NCBI GenBank assembly: GCA_963970005.1
Contig: CAXAMN010020890.1
Span: 771,897 to 835,896 of the forward strand
Origin: Durusdinium trenchii
Taxonomy: Eukaryota; Sar; Dinophyceae; Suessiales; Symbiodiniaceae
Reading direction: 5' to 3'
Length of the DNA stretch: 64,000 nt
The position numbers were made by a program, and so were the translations under genes. Shown here piece by piece: positions 10,898 through 24,600 of this stretch (positions are counted from its first letter, which is position 1; each line of letters begins with the position of its first letter). A model generated the notes under the pieces. That model ran no database searches, was not told the origin of the DNA, and saw nothing but the letters and a program-made list of their open reading frames with translations.

Positions 10898-13800
10898 TCA
10901 TTTCAGCTGCTTCCGCTCAAGGGTCTTTCCCTTCCAACCCTCCAGCATTGCCTCCACCTCAGCTGAGCTAAGCTGCTGTGGCGTAGCCGGCCAGGTATCC
11001 ACATAGTGGTGATGTGAGAGGGCTAAGCACAGGACTGGGGCACAGGACGCAAGCTTGATTTTTTTGAATCAGATGTACCGGTACCAAGCTTTAAGTTATC
11101 ATAACATATTATATTATGACAACAATATCATAATTAGTCTTCCGAAAGTGATGCAAGACTCTTCCTCATTACCAGGCAAATGGGCATCCCATGCATGGAT
11201 GAAACAAGATAAGAAGTGTCCCCTCCGACCCCATGCACATACACCCTTCCAAGTAACAACACGAACCTGTGAGGTATCAGGAAAAACAACCGGTCCAAGG
11301 TGCACGAAAGGCGTTTCGAGTCGATTGCAAACAACTGCAAAGAACGATCCTCTACCTGCTTTGGACGGAGGAGCTAACTTCCTGATCGAGATCGTTTTCT
11401 TCTTTAATTAATCATCATTCAAACCAAACTGCACACTTGGCCATGTTTCGCCACGCCCTGCCCCCTTCCCCCCCCCCAAAAAAGGAAAAATCATACGGCA
11501 AGCCGCATACGGGTTCCGATCCGAATGCTGTTCCTCAACCGTCCAACCCTCCAACCTTCCAGGTCCATGGTCTTCTCTTCACCTCTCTTCCTTTCACCCC
11601 GCCAAAAACGGTCCCAAAAGCCACCACCGTAGATCACGGTTCTCGTGGTGATCGCCACAGCCTCCCCCCTACGGAGACATACTGAGCCGACCCAACGCCA
11701 CTTCCGTCCATCTCCTTGGCCATCTTGCCGGTGTAATATCCGCCTGGGCCAGGCCACGGGTGAGCCACCTATGCCAGATGGGAAGAAGCCAATGAAGTGA
11801 GTAATGAAGGCATTTCGTTTGGTGAGTTGGATGGCAGCGATGCCTTCACCAAGTTTTGTCATCGCCAGTAAGTGTCACCTCTTTAGGCGTTCAAAGGTAC
11901 TAAGTGTCATAATCCGTGCGGTGATCAACGTGCCTCCAAGAGCTTATAGATTCGCTGGGCAAACCCTTGTGGGATTGATTGCCTAAACATGTGCAGGTGA
12001 CTTTCAAGATCTTTCAAGTATCAAGCATTACACCGATTGCAACAACGCTGCCGCTAAGCACGACGACGGATCTGACGGTTCAACACATCAGAACTATCCG
12101 ATCCTGTTGTAACACGCTGATGGCAAACCACTGCAGTGTAAAGCCCAAAACGCCCTGACACATGCACCTTCGCCCTTGCCTGCCCGTACCACCACTTTCG
12201 CCGACCCTGTTGGAACCGCTGCGCGTGGGTGTTTGACAGTCTGACAGTGGCCTCCATCAGGGCAGTCCAGCAAAATGATCCAGGGCGTGTCCACAGACAA
12301 GGTTCGAACCGCCTTTGGTGCTCCTGATCGCGCTGCAGGGCCCCCGACATGAGTGTCATAAGTGTCATGCCCCTTTTTTGCCGACATGCTAAGGCAAGGC
12401 ACTAAGAGTTCAGGGTGTCAACAAAGCGAGATCGCTGTTTGTACCAGGATCGGTCACAAGTCAGATCTCTCAGGGAGAAGACTTCAAACTGGATAGCGTC
12501 AGTCATGAGTGCCACAGGCCCCGACTATGATGCCGCCCTGTGGGAATCCAACGCATGCTCATTGATTGAGCACAGGACGGTAAGCCATACCCCAAGTGGC
12601 ACGTATTTGTCTGGAATCTACATCCGGTATAGGGGTATCGGTATTGATGTAGCAAACCTGTATGAGGTAGCACACCAAAGCAGTCTTCATTTCTCCAATG
12701 AGAACCTCAATGCGATGCAGCGAGCTCGTGTGATGCAGTCTGAAAAGAACTATGTGTGAATACGTATGCATACTTTTACTTGAGTCAAAGTTCCACTCAT
12801 CATCTCTACACCTTACTCACCCCCGAAACAAAACACTGACCCCACCAACAAACCTTTCAGCCTCTGCCACCCTGCTCAATGACTATCCAATACTATCCAA
12901 CACGACTCTTCTCTGTCACTTTCTTTCACAAACACCTCCCACAATCTCCTCAATGTCAAGCTTTTCTCCCACACGAACCCATCCGGACGCAATGCGCCTA
13001 TTCCGAACACCATTGGCATCTGAATCTCAACCCCCCACCTCCAAACCAACCCAAAACCAGCCCTCCCTTCCACCGAACCCCTCCAGAAGGGATGCCTCTT
13101 TACGGCCGGCCAGTCTACTTCACCGACCGCCCACACTCCACCCTCCCCACCGCCCTCCACCCACCTCCGCTCCAAACCGAGCCCGGAGACTCCCGCCTCG
13201 AGCGCTGGAGACTTCGCTCCGGTCGGTCTTGGACACTGTCTCGACGGACTCCAAGCCGCACACCGCCCGGATCGTGGCCGAGGCCTCGCGCAGATGGGCG
13301 CGTGCGGAGCTGGACACAGAAACGGGTGCGGAGCGGCGAGGTGGGTGCAGTCTGGGTCCGGAGGTGGAGACCCCTGTTCGAGATTCAGGGCGCGGCCAAT
13401 CTTTGATCTCATGCATAAAGTCTTCCAAGCACAGGCCTGTTGCCCATCACCACTAGCACTTTTGTAGCCGCTTCAGGGTCGAAACCGGGCAGCTGTGGGT
13501 TCCACAGCTCCGCTCGCCTTTCTCGTTGGAACCTTCACCTCAATGCAACCTCATGGTCTTCATATGTTGTCTTCCTCTTTGGACGTATCGTGCGTCTGAG
13601 AAGTCTAGAAGTCCTGGCCTGATCCGTGTTGGCCAACGTTCGATTCGTTCGATTTGTTTGTCCGGCATTTTTTGTGCAGGAGTGAAGTGCTTGTTCACGG
13701 GATGAGATGCGAACATCTAAAACAGATTGAAAATGATTTGAAAATGGAAACATAATGAAACATATATATGATCTGCTCATCTCATATCTGCTCACTCAGA

Positions 13801-15665
13801 CTCAACACATATTATGCACACCCAAACGAAACGCATACGAAACGCACACCCAAACCCAAACCGCGCTCTCACGAAGCGCGGTTTGAACGGGTGGACACCA
13901 GTCACCGATCGCCGGGTCACCGAAGAGGGCTGTCTGGCCACCAGGAACTGGATGGCCTTGGGGTGTGGAGCGCTTCGCAGACTGGCTGACTGTCCCCACC
14001 GACCACTGGAGCGAAGCTGCGTCACTCCAGTTCCGGAAGAAAAGAAAGACACATGCATTGAATGATACACATTGGATACTGTACGCATTTAGGATCCAAT
14101 GACCACTGGTGACGAGCCATAGAATTTCTGGAAGTGGTTCAAAAAGGATATGGTTATCAGAAGGTGCTCGAGGCTTTTGGTTTGCGAACCCAAGATTTGG
14201 ATAATTTTGGTACTAATTGACTGGGTTCTTTGGGTCAGGCATCCCAAAACGGCGACAGGATCGCGACATGGGTAACATGGGTATGAACTGCTTATAGGTT
14301 GGAAACTGGAGCCGCCAAACAAAGACAAGCTGACAAGCTTATATATTTATCTCTTATTCTGCTGCACACCTTGTTTTGAAGGGCCACTCTCCAACGCCAA
14401 AACGAAGCCCCGAAGCCACACTCCGTGTAGCTCTCTGCAGCGAAACCGTCTCCACCCAGCCGCTCCGATGTCCGTCGACGCGAAGACTCGGTCGAGACCG
14501 AGAGGCCCCGGTCTTCGCCCACTTCTCTGCGATGGGGGTGACCTTGGCAAGGATGTCGGACTGATTGGCAATGGGAACACCTGGGCGCACGGGCGGGGTT
14601 TGGGCCGTGGGGGCCCCAGCTGCCACTGCGGTGGAGTCCTCTCTCTTTGGTTGCAAAAAGAGGGGACTAGGTGCTGCTCTGACAGGTTTTTGGGTGAATC
14701 GTTGAATTTAGAGAATGAAGGAGTCTGGGTTTCTAGCTCTAGGACCTTAGTCCTCAAAAACGCAGCTTCCGGCCGGTTGCCTAATACGTAGAGTAGGTAT
14801 AGCATGGTATAGCATGTCTGTGATTTTGAGGTGCAACTTTGGACTGAAAGCAATGGCAGCCATCCAATGATAAGCGGATTCTCCGCCCCTTGCCGCACTC
14901 TTGGATCTTGTCATGTCGATGTTTCCATGATGTCCATAGTCCATAAGTATTGCGGATAATTGATGAACTATTATTATAGTACATTTAATTAGGGTTTACC
15001 GATTTGTCCATCACTTTCTAACATCAGACTGCCACATGCTTGCGCTTCGTACCTCTGTTGGGCTGTGGCTGGGGCACCCCAGGCATGATTGAAATCCCGA
15101 AAGGCGAGCATGCCAGATTTGAGCATTCTGTTCATGGTTGGCTGTACAAGGTGTGGGGAGGTTGGGGGTTCGACTCCACAGCCTTATCAAAGGGGTAGTA
15201 AGAACAGTCTGAGAGTCTGGGATTTGGCTCAGAAAGTGTTCGTATGCCACGAATGTAGGGCCTGCAACGAGATGGTATCCAAATTAAACACATATAACTA
15301 CATCCTTCAAGACTTGGTATTGGGATGTATCTGCATGTCATCTTTAAAGACCAACATAGATGTGATCAACAATCGGATCAGCCGCCGCTTTAGCACGTTC
15401 AACCAACATCGAAACAGCTACGTCATATATGCCTATCCCTCTTGATGTGGGTGCCTATCACGTGTGACCATGGTGACTCAGGTCCACTGCAATCCAAGGA
15501 ACTCTCGAGCATGAGGCAAAGAGTGGGCTTATCATTGATGCCCTGCACACGATGTGGCCACTCCAAACACGGTGACACTCGGTGTGGCCAATCACGCAAT
15601 GACACCTTAACCAAACTGTGGCCTTTCTTTGCCTTGGAAGAAGACAGATCTGGCTCATGTGAAGC
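10898..15665 (-). CDS. Nucleoredoxin exons 17-22: C-terminal domain without CXXC
   Basis: These exons give residues 298-418. In order: ASHEPDLSSSKAKKGHSLVK, VTPIAEKWAKTGASRSRP, AIQFLVARQPSSVTRRS, AVRTLSVDTPWIILLDCPDG, GGYYTGKMAKEMDGSGVGS, and the end VEAMLEGWKGKTLERKQLK followed by TGA. The pattern strand, basic helix, LLD-P-GGYY and C-terminal helix matches the third, cysteine-poor thioredoxin-like domain of nucleoredoxins. This domain usually serves structure or partner binding rather than catalysis. The terminal LERKQLK and the stop define the 3' end, 10898. Exon 18's donor (CGC|GTCGAC) is the weakest site in the block; other ends of that exon are possible. Confidence 0.88.
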
Positions 15666-18600
15666 CTCAGCCAACATATCAAATGAATAGAATTCTCATA
15701 AGTTCTCCGCTATTCCATCTACACACGAACATTCACTGAACCTCACACCCATTGTGACCACAGAACGATACGGAATCCTTCAACGGTCCGATGTCCTTCC
15801 ACTCCAGACCTTGGAGCGAGCCATGGTGGACTTCCTGAGTCTTCAACCAGCCACTGAACCCGCCAGACCGGGGCCAAACCTGGCTCCTCGCCCCAAAAAG
15901 ATGTTGCACCTCCTCGATCCAGCAACCGCCATCGGGTGCCAGCGCGACATGGGTTGTGCTTCCTCCGCGCCAACCCCCCCTGCCCCGCTGCCAGGAGCGA
16001 GCACGAGCGCGAGCGCCTGCTCATCAGGATTGTCCAACTCTTGGATGACTGGTGGCGCCCAAGGGAACTCGCCTCAGCTCGTTGAGCCGGAAAGCGACGC
16101 TGAAAAAGCGACGCGTCGTGAAGTGTGTGGGCCTTTTTAAGGCGCTGCTCTGCTGCTCCCAATGGTATGGAAGGAAAGGGAGATGCGCAGCTGCAGTAGC
16201 TCTTGCAATCTCTTGCACCCATGCAGAGGTCTGTATGCCTACAATCTTGAAGGGACTGCCATGAGTTGTCATGCCTTTAGAAGAGCCAAAAGTTCGGCAA
16301 CCCTCTTTGGAAGGTCCTGGGATAGAGTTCCATAGACTCGACTTTCAATGCCCATCAATGTTGGGTTTCAATTGCTTGATTGAAGACGACTGTCAATTGG
16401 TCTTCACTGGAGTCTAGAAAATACGTCAAGGCACTCTAGACTCTAGGCATCTGCCAAACGGAGTAGTTTGCGCAATGACCAAGCAAGGCCATTTGTTGTC
16501 ATTTTAGGGGTTGCTTGCTCGTAAGATTGCATGCTGCATGACTACAATAAATGATTTCAGATGAAGAACGGTCCATGTAGATCACGGGATGATATATTAT
16601 GTGAAGGTTTGATTGCCAAACAAGTAGGAAGCGTAGGCTGGGGATTGAAATACTCTTTAAGGGCGGCCAAGCCAAGCACATGAACCAACTATGTATAACT
16701 TAGCAGTACTCTTAGCAGTTATATCACTTATGAGAGCCCTAAACGAACTCACGAGCTCATCGACAAATAGAAATACAAGCCAACTGCCAGATTCCATTCT
16801 AGGGGTTGCCAAAGTTCCCCTCTTACACATGGTGGTCTTGCTCAACTGTGGCGAACTACATCGGACGCAGATATTCATCATGAAATCTGAACCAACGGTC
16901 ACGAACCGTTCGCTTTTTTCAACACCACCAAAACCACCACCACCCTCGAAAAAGTAGGAAGCTCCAGTCCCCCCAACACATCCCTCAACCAAACTCTTAA
17001 AGAACGTGAACCCTTCGCTCTACGCAGGCCCTTATATAACACGGAAAACCAGGTTAGTATCGGCAGTCTCCCAGGTCACGAGCTGGGTGAGCTGCTGCCC
17101 AGGTCACTGGCCGGCGCATTTCGGCCCACCAGGGACCTCCCCGCTTTCGTCACGATGTTGCCTTCCTGATCCACAATCCTCGACAGAATCGCCCCGCCCG
17201 CCCGTGGATAGACCGGAGACGGCCGGATAGACAGCACCGGAGCAGCGGAGACGGTCTCTCGTACCGGTCGAGGTCTCCAAGCATTCTCAGGTCTCAACGA
17301 AAGACTGAGGTTTTGGGGTCAGAGATCGAAAAGCGATGCTCGCCCCCCGAAAGAAAGGACCACACAGGATCCTGAACATGATGAGACAAAGAGATAAGAG
17401 TTTCGGTCGGTGAATTCATTTGTGACGTCGGTCAGTCCAGAGTGGTGAGGGTGCAGCTTGGAAGCAAGGTTTTCAGGGCTGAAAACGGTTGAGACGGGTC
17501 AAATACTTTCAATATGTAAAATCTATCCAATGAAATGCCTATTATTACGCCATGCTACGATGTTACAAATATTTATATACAGTATATGTAACTATTTATG
17601 ATGTTTTGAAGATTGCTTTCATCCTCATGCAGCAGATTGCCGCCAGCGATGGCAAGTTGACTAGATCGTTCGTTCTTCACCTCCAAAACAAATGGGATGT
17701 GTTCGATGGTTGCACCATCTATTTTGACCACCTCCCAGCTGGCTTGATGATGATGCTGTGTGCTGCATGCCTGTGGTTTACTCCCAGGAGACCTTGCTTT
17801 ACCTACCATCAGTAGACAGTTCAACTCCCATGGGTCGACTCTACGGGTCTTATGTCTTCTGAATTAGAGCCATGTCACAACTCCAAATACGGCAAGGAAG
17901 AAACACACATCCCGTTGAAAGCATGCGCAAGTTGGAAGTTCCACAACTCTTGTGAAACATGGCCCGGCATATGTAAACACCACTATGCGATCTGCGACTC
18001 TGAACAAAGGTCACATGAATCATGAAAGGTCACATGAGTCATGAGGCTCCAGCATCTAAGTTCCAAAGTTCAAGATCTCCAGGTCTTTAGCAGGATGTAT
18101 GTGTGTATGTGCACGCCTCAAAATGGGGAGACAATGGGAGACACATCAGACCATACTCGTAGAGAACGTAGGTGACATTCCGATCGTTGGAGATACCGAA
18201 AACCTGTATCATCATACAGTGAACGACTTGTGATGCACTGATTGAAGCAGCTGGCGGAACCAATTACTGCCAGCTGCTTAACGCTCTCCCTACGCCCTAG
18301 TCCACGCTCTTTGTGTCGAAACTTGCATGAAACGAACACTTATACCCTGGTATTTCTAGGCCATAACATATACCATAACTCTCACCCTGTTTCCAGATCC
18401 TGCGCTTAGGAGTCTGCTTTCCACTGGTCCTCTGCCCTGCCGGGAGGCAGGAAGGTTGGGATGCCTTCGATCTTGTAGATCCCGTCGAGATCATCTTTTC
18501 GATCGAAGGGGAGTGCACACCAGTCTCCTGATCAAACAGGGACACCCCGGTGACACCCCCAACCCAACCACGGTATATCTGATATTAAACTAGGTTCAAG

Positions 18601-21600
18601 AACTCTTTGGAGAAAAAGTACCGCGGAACCCGCATTCTTATCTGTCTTTTGTAGCCTCTTCTGATCCAACACGAAGGGGCTTTTGATGCGTATTATCCTT
18701 CACCAGTCTCCTTGCAAAAGGATGCAAAAGGGGGAGCCCACTCCAAATGAGCCCACCCAACGGGTTGGGACATCATGGGATATCTGCTAGGGGTCAAAGG
18801 GCTGTCGAGGTAAAAAAAGAACCTTGTTATATGCATCCCTCTAGATCCCTGTATGCAGACATGAAGTCATCCATCCCCCTTTTCACAAGTATGATGCTGA
18901 AGCTGCTTGTCTCAGCCAAACAGGAAAGGTCCCAAAAATCCTTGCAAACAAACAGACAGTGCGTGACTCTCTTTGGCGCGGCGAACTTCCGCGTCGGACG
19001 GTCTCATCAAGGTTGATAGCTACATGTCTTGGCTGCACTTCTTGACATTGCAAGCTTCTGGAGAAAGGTTCTGCCACAGCATCCATGAAATTTTTCTCGT
19101 TGTTCAGTGACAAGAACACGCAAGAACGGCGCTCGGCACTGGGCAAAAACATATTCACTCTAATAGCAAAGTTAGCTATGGTTGGCAAGGCCTAAGCAAA
19201 AGGAATCAAGAAGAGACTGAAAGTACCTTCTGATTGGAATGATACATGTACAAAGAATCGTTCTGTCCCAGCCAACCAATTGTTCTGTACCAACATGGAC
19301 CTCTTCGTATTCGTTCCCATAGATCCGCCCTTTCGGTGATGCGATCGATCGGCGCGACTCGTCACACATCAACGCTGAAAACCACGTCTGGGACGTATGG
19401 TCGTTTCATGGGTCACGTCCCAGAACGTCCCTCGTTTGTTCCATCCCCAAATCCGGACCAGGCGCAGGGTCCTCCCACTCAGTTCTTCCGTCTTCGATCA
19501 CGGATGAAGGCGTGGAACCGAGGTGTCCGCCCAATTCGCCCAATTTTCTCCCATGCCACCAAAGGTCCGCCCTCGTCTTTCATGTGCTTGTAATACTCCT
19601 TGAGACTTTCATCATCACGATCTCCACTGCAGAAGACGATCTCAAACTTGTCTCCCAGCTCTTTCCTGATGAAACACAAAGGGTTGAGATGATGCTCTCC
19701 AACTGCATGCGACAGGACTATGGATGCTTTTAACCCGCATTTTAAGCGGGATTGTAGGAGATAATGTTTCTTGTATGCAATCCTGAATTTAACAACATCA
19801 CCCCACAAGTCAGAGCTCTATTGTCGCATCCCCTCAATATGGGTTTGAATGGGTGTTTGCATGTGTCACCGCGTGTTTATAACATTTGAGAGCGGCTCTC
19901 TTCGACTCTAGTTCGTGAGGTCAAGCGCTTCAAAGAGAGTATATATATATATATCATTACAAGGCATCCTTTGCCCAGAAAAAAATATCCTATCAGTTTG
20001 GGGTCCATACGATTGAACATCCAGTCAAATAGTTATCCACTCCAGTTTGGAGCAAAACTCACCCCCACCAAAAAAAAGAACCTTCCACACTCTGTCGGGC
20101 GCTAGACCCAGTCTGGACCGAGTCAGGACCCCTTGCTCCGTTCGTAGCGATGCCCTTGTTACTAGCAGCTTCTTGTTACGTTCGTAGTAAGGCCATCAGC
20201 GCCCCCAACGGTTCGCGTCCTTTCTCGCTCGCTCCGTTCTTCGTTCGTCGCCTTGCCACCTGCGAACTGCGACCTGCGATCCGAACTCGGCTCAATTGCA
20301 CTTCACTTCATCTCTCGCTCGCTTCCGAGACCTCGGAGATCTCCGCGGAACACGCCGTGGAACACCCCGTGACTCCGGGGCCAAGGCACTTGACTCCGGC
20401 ATACCACTTGGCCAGCTGAGGCGTAAAGGCCCGGCAGGGGGGGCACCAATGAGCCGAGAAGTAAAGGCCCAAATGCTTCCCTGCCTCGGTGCGAAGACAC
20501 CGGACGGAGTTGGGAACAAGTGAAGAGACCAGACAGGGTGCCGAACAGGTCAGACCCTCCAGGTGGATAGAGGTGAATCCGAACATGGAAGCGACGACAT
20601 CGAAGCGTTTCTGAGGCTTGTGAAAGCAGGTCAAGGAGTGGTTGAGGGGTGGTGTCAACCCACATGAAAAAACATAGAACAACTGCATTGAACGTGAGCC
20701 GTTGTCATTAATCATACCAGGGAAGGTTGTATTGAAGTGCCATCCAAAGAATCCAGGGAAAAGGACATGTGCTGCTAGCACACACCCCTATCTGAAACCA
20801 CCAGTGTTTTCCAGAGAGGTCACATTCCTGAAAAACAAGGGAACTGATGGGACATTGATGGTGAATGGTGCAGTCAGGGTTTCCCTAGCCAGCTGGGACC
20901 ATGTGTTGGGATGCTTGGTAGATGGGTGGCTCCAGATGTTCCATTTGTCAAAACAACACCTGTTGCTTCCTTGCAATCCTCCCATGGTCGACCGCAGCCT
21001 CAACAATACTTTTGCAAATGTGCAGGACACTCCATATTACATCCATACAAACATAACAAACCCAGCAAATCTAAAAGGGGCACAACCACCAGCCAGAATC
21101 TTCCAGACTTAGGTCTTGGGAGCTGTATGCAAACTGCTGTTGCCTCCATGTTCCATCTACCTCTTCGTGCGCAATCGCCGCCTCAAAAACACTTCAGTGC
21201 TTCCAGCAGAAGCTTCTGCCACCCGAAGCCAAACGCCCAGTCCAGTCTTTTCGAACCGGACCCCCAAACCCTTGGGCCCCTTGGACTCCATCCCTGGGAC
21301 GGACTAGCCCAACATACCCCAACACACTCCGAGTCGCAATGGCTTCCGGACCTACGGTTCCTTCGCCCTTCAAGAACTCGCCTTTGCCCATCACTTCCTG
21401 CGGACGCACCGTTCAGAGCAGCCGGCGGTGCGATGGAGGCGCGAACGCACGAACGTGATGGAGGCACCGATGGAGGCACCGACTTCTCCGGAAGGGATGG
21501 GCAGGGATCGGGGGACACAAGTGAAGTTGCATTGGTGAAATATGGTGACATTACTGGTGACATGTGATTCTTTTTAAACTCATCTTGAGAGAACGTGCAT

Positions 21601-24600
21601 GCATGATGTTGAATTTGATACAAGCGAGACGAAAGGACACTGCTCCATGATGGGTCTATACTGGTCCATGTTCATGTGCCCAGGCAATCACAGTGACAAG
21701 GGCCCCTGGAGGATCCTTTTCTCAACATCAACGACTAAACCGCACACATGTTGATGCTAAACATGCCGACACCCAAGCGCTTGACTGGTCACCTCACCAA
21801 TCTCTCAAACCCAGTGGCAGCAAAACAAAAGCGTGCCCACAACCAAAAGAAGACACATGTGATGTGGTGCGACTTTTTTCATGCCTTACACAATCCCCAG
21901 CCTTCAGCCGTGTCCAGTCTTCGATCAACACACGGAACACCGGCGGTTTGCATTCTACGGATTGTGCCACCTGGGAACCTGCCAATGAAGAAGCCTGATG
22001 AAGAAGTAGCCCAGCTCTCCCAGCAAATTGTTGAAGCCTTTTCGCGGCCCCCCAGCGCCCACTGTGGAAATCGACCTAATAAGAAACACATTAGACAATT
22101 GTTTTTTGACATTTTTTGGCTCTTCACATCTTCAATCCCTATCCACACCCTACAACCAGTCCAAGTATCGGAACCCAAACACGCCAAACATCAAACAAAA
22201 AACACCTCAAACCGGCCAGCCTCATCCGGTTTCCTCATCCCCAGCTCTCCCCAGCTCAGCCCAGCTCCTTGAAGGTGGGTGGCTTCCATGGAAACTTCTC
22301 GCCTGGCAGACGCGGCGACCCAAACACCCGGCAAACGCGAAGAAGTTCCGGTGTTTCGGCTGAACACCCCGAAACGATGCTCGGTTACGATCCGGCTCGC
22401 ATCGCGTGTGGAACAGCGGCTGGTCGTGAAAGAGCCGGCATGTCGCCGAGGGTTCACAAAGGATCAATTCGAGACACTGAATGGAGCTGCAATATTACAC
22501 TGGAATTGGATGGAATTTGTACACCCCCATATTCAGCAATTTGAGCTCCTCGACAATTCCTCTGAGTCGCCTTGTTTTGTAGCGCATGCCACATCATGCC
22601 AAAAGACTCCAACGATTCGCCCCAAAAGCAAAGCCCGAAACAATGCATCAAGTTTGGAGATGCGTCCACACCCGATCCACCTGGACTGGTCCCATCTCTG
22701 TCGGACTGGTCCCATCCGGACGACCGACCGCAAGGTAGGTCCGGTCCGACCGCTTCAAGCGGTGCGACCGTCGACAGCTTCGGAGATACACCACCGACCG
22801 CTCCAGTGACCCAAAGAAAGGGAGACAGCCCTATAGGGCTCCAACTACCTTCTGAGAAGGTGTTGGGGTGGGTTTGGAGGGTCCAAATACCTTCTGAGGA
22901 GGTACTTGGAGCCCTAGGGCAGGACAAGCAAAATTCCAATCCCTGGGGCTCACTGGGAGTAACATCACCCCACCCCATACCGCTCCCACCAACGAAACAT
23001 TCCTTCATCGCAGACACGATTCTCCATCGAGAGCACGCTGGCTTGCTCGCTCGCTGCGCGTGAAAACAGCTGTTTTGCGTGAAAACAACAAAAAGGACCT
23101 CGCAGGAGGGACATCGCCGCCTGTGGGATCCTTCATCACTGCAGATCGACCATCTTCTGTGATGATGCTGCCGTCTGTGGGGTCCAGGATAATCATCCTC
23201 AGAACTTCACGACGGGCAGTGCAGTGGACGAGAAAAACACCCTCAGACCTCAGAGCCATCATGTTATTTGCCAAGTGGGCGCGAACCAAAAGAGTTTCCA
23301 GCGGGCATGATCATCCTAGCAACAGAATAGTACATGACAATCTCCTCTTGTTGGGGTTGAATAATACGAATTAAATCTCGGACGGTGCCAAAAGGCCTTG
23401 CAGGTGAAGAATTCAAGGTAGGAGAATCCTTTGAAGCCTCCTTCTGGGCCCCTAAATAGAGATCTCGCAGATTTTGTTCACCGGTTCCGTTTCATTCCGT
23501 GAGACCGTCGCGAAATTCATACCAAAGGCACGTGGGAATGCCGCGGACCTTGAACTTGCTCGCCACCGGGCCCTCGCGTGGACCACTCCCAATCACTCCA
23601 TGGGACTGCCATATTTGCCTACCAAAGGGGGGTGGTGGAGACTACGTAGGCATAGACTGCGTTCGGCAGGCATAGACTATAGTATATATTTGGAGTGTCT
23701 GGGATTAAACCAGGAGGTCCAAAGGGATTGTGTTTGGACCCCAAGTGAGTAGATAATGGGCACCTCTAATCTCCAATATCCTCCATTTGGCACCCCTTTG
23801 GAACTGCTAAAAGTCGATACTTGAAAAACGATCACAGGTATATTATAATTGGATGAAGCGACCACCTACGGGTGCCTTGAAGGCACCCGAAGCTGATCTT
23901 TCAGCGATGTTTGAACCGATTCAGGTTGGTGATCTAAACCATCTCCAAATCAATGATGGAACAATGTGTTCCAAATCATAACGAGGATACCAATACCTGA
24001 TTGTCTATGGTTTGGTTGATTGACTGATTGGTAGAATCTTTTTCTGGATTCACCACCGCCTGGTCTGAACCTTGATAACACTCCATAGATCTTCTCACCC
24101 TCCGATCCATTTCGGACGTAACACGCACGAGCCGGCCGGCACTCTGCCTTCGCCTCCCTGGGCAAAGCCAGCCATGGCCTAAGCTGCAGGAACCGGTGGC
24201 CCCCAGGGAGGCCCGTGCCTGATACAATCAAACCTCGAGCCTATATGAGCCTATGATCCTCCATGCTGAAACCCACTGGGATGACTTGCCGGACATTATT
24301 TTAGAGACATGATGTCTAGATAGAATTTGTAGCAATAAAACTAATCTCTATGACTCTATATAATGACAAATAAAAGAAAAGAAAATGCGCCATCGACATA
24401 CATCAGTTTCAGAGTCAGAGTTTTCTGGCTGGTTTGTTTTGTTCTCTCGAAGTGGTCTTTATCTTCTGTTCGCCAGCTGTTCCCCCCAGGTTTAAACTGA
24501 CTTAAGCATCCACAAACTTCAAACAAACAAAGGACAATGAAAGGAACAAGGATCATACAACTCCAGTGTGGGCAACTGCTCAAAAAGTCTCTAGAACGTG

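Noticed and set aside
12752..13456. Long frames on both strands (+: RALETSLRSVLDTVSTDSK; -: ASATIRAVCGLESVETVSK), each with an AG|GT-type donor
   Set aside because: The region lies in nucleoredoxin intron 19 (12313-13905); neither reading fits between exons 19 and 20 by phase, and strand cannot be decided.
15120..15200. GGGGGTTCGACTCC resembles the T-arm of a tRNA
   Set aside because: The T-stem does not pair beyond two bases, and no D-arm, anticodon arm or acceptor stem fits around it.
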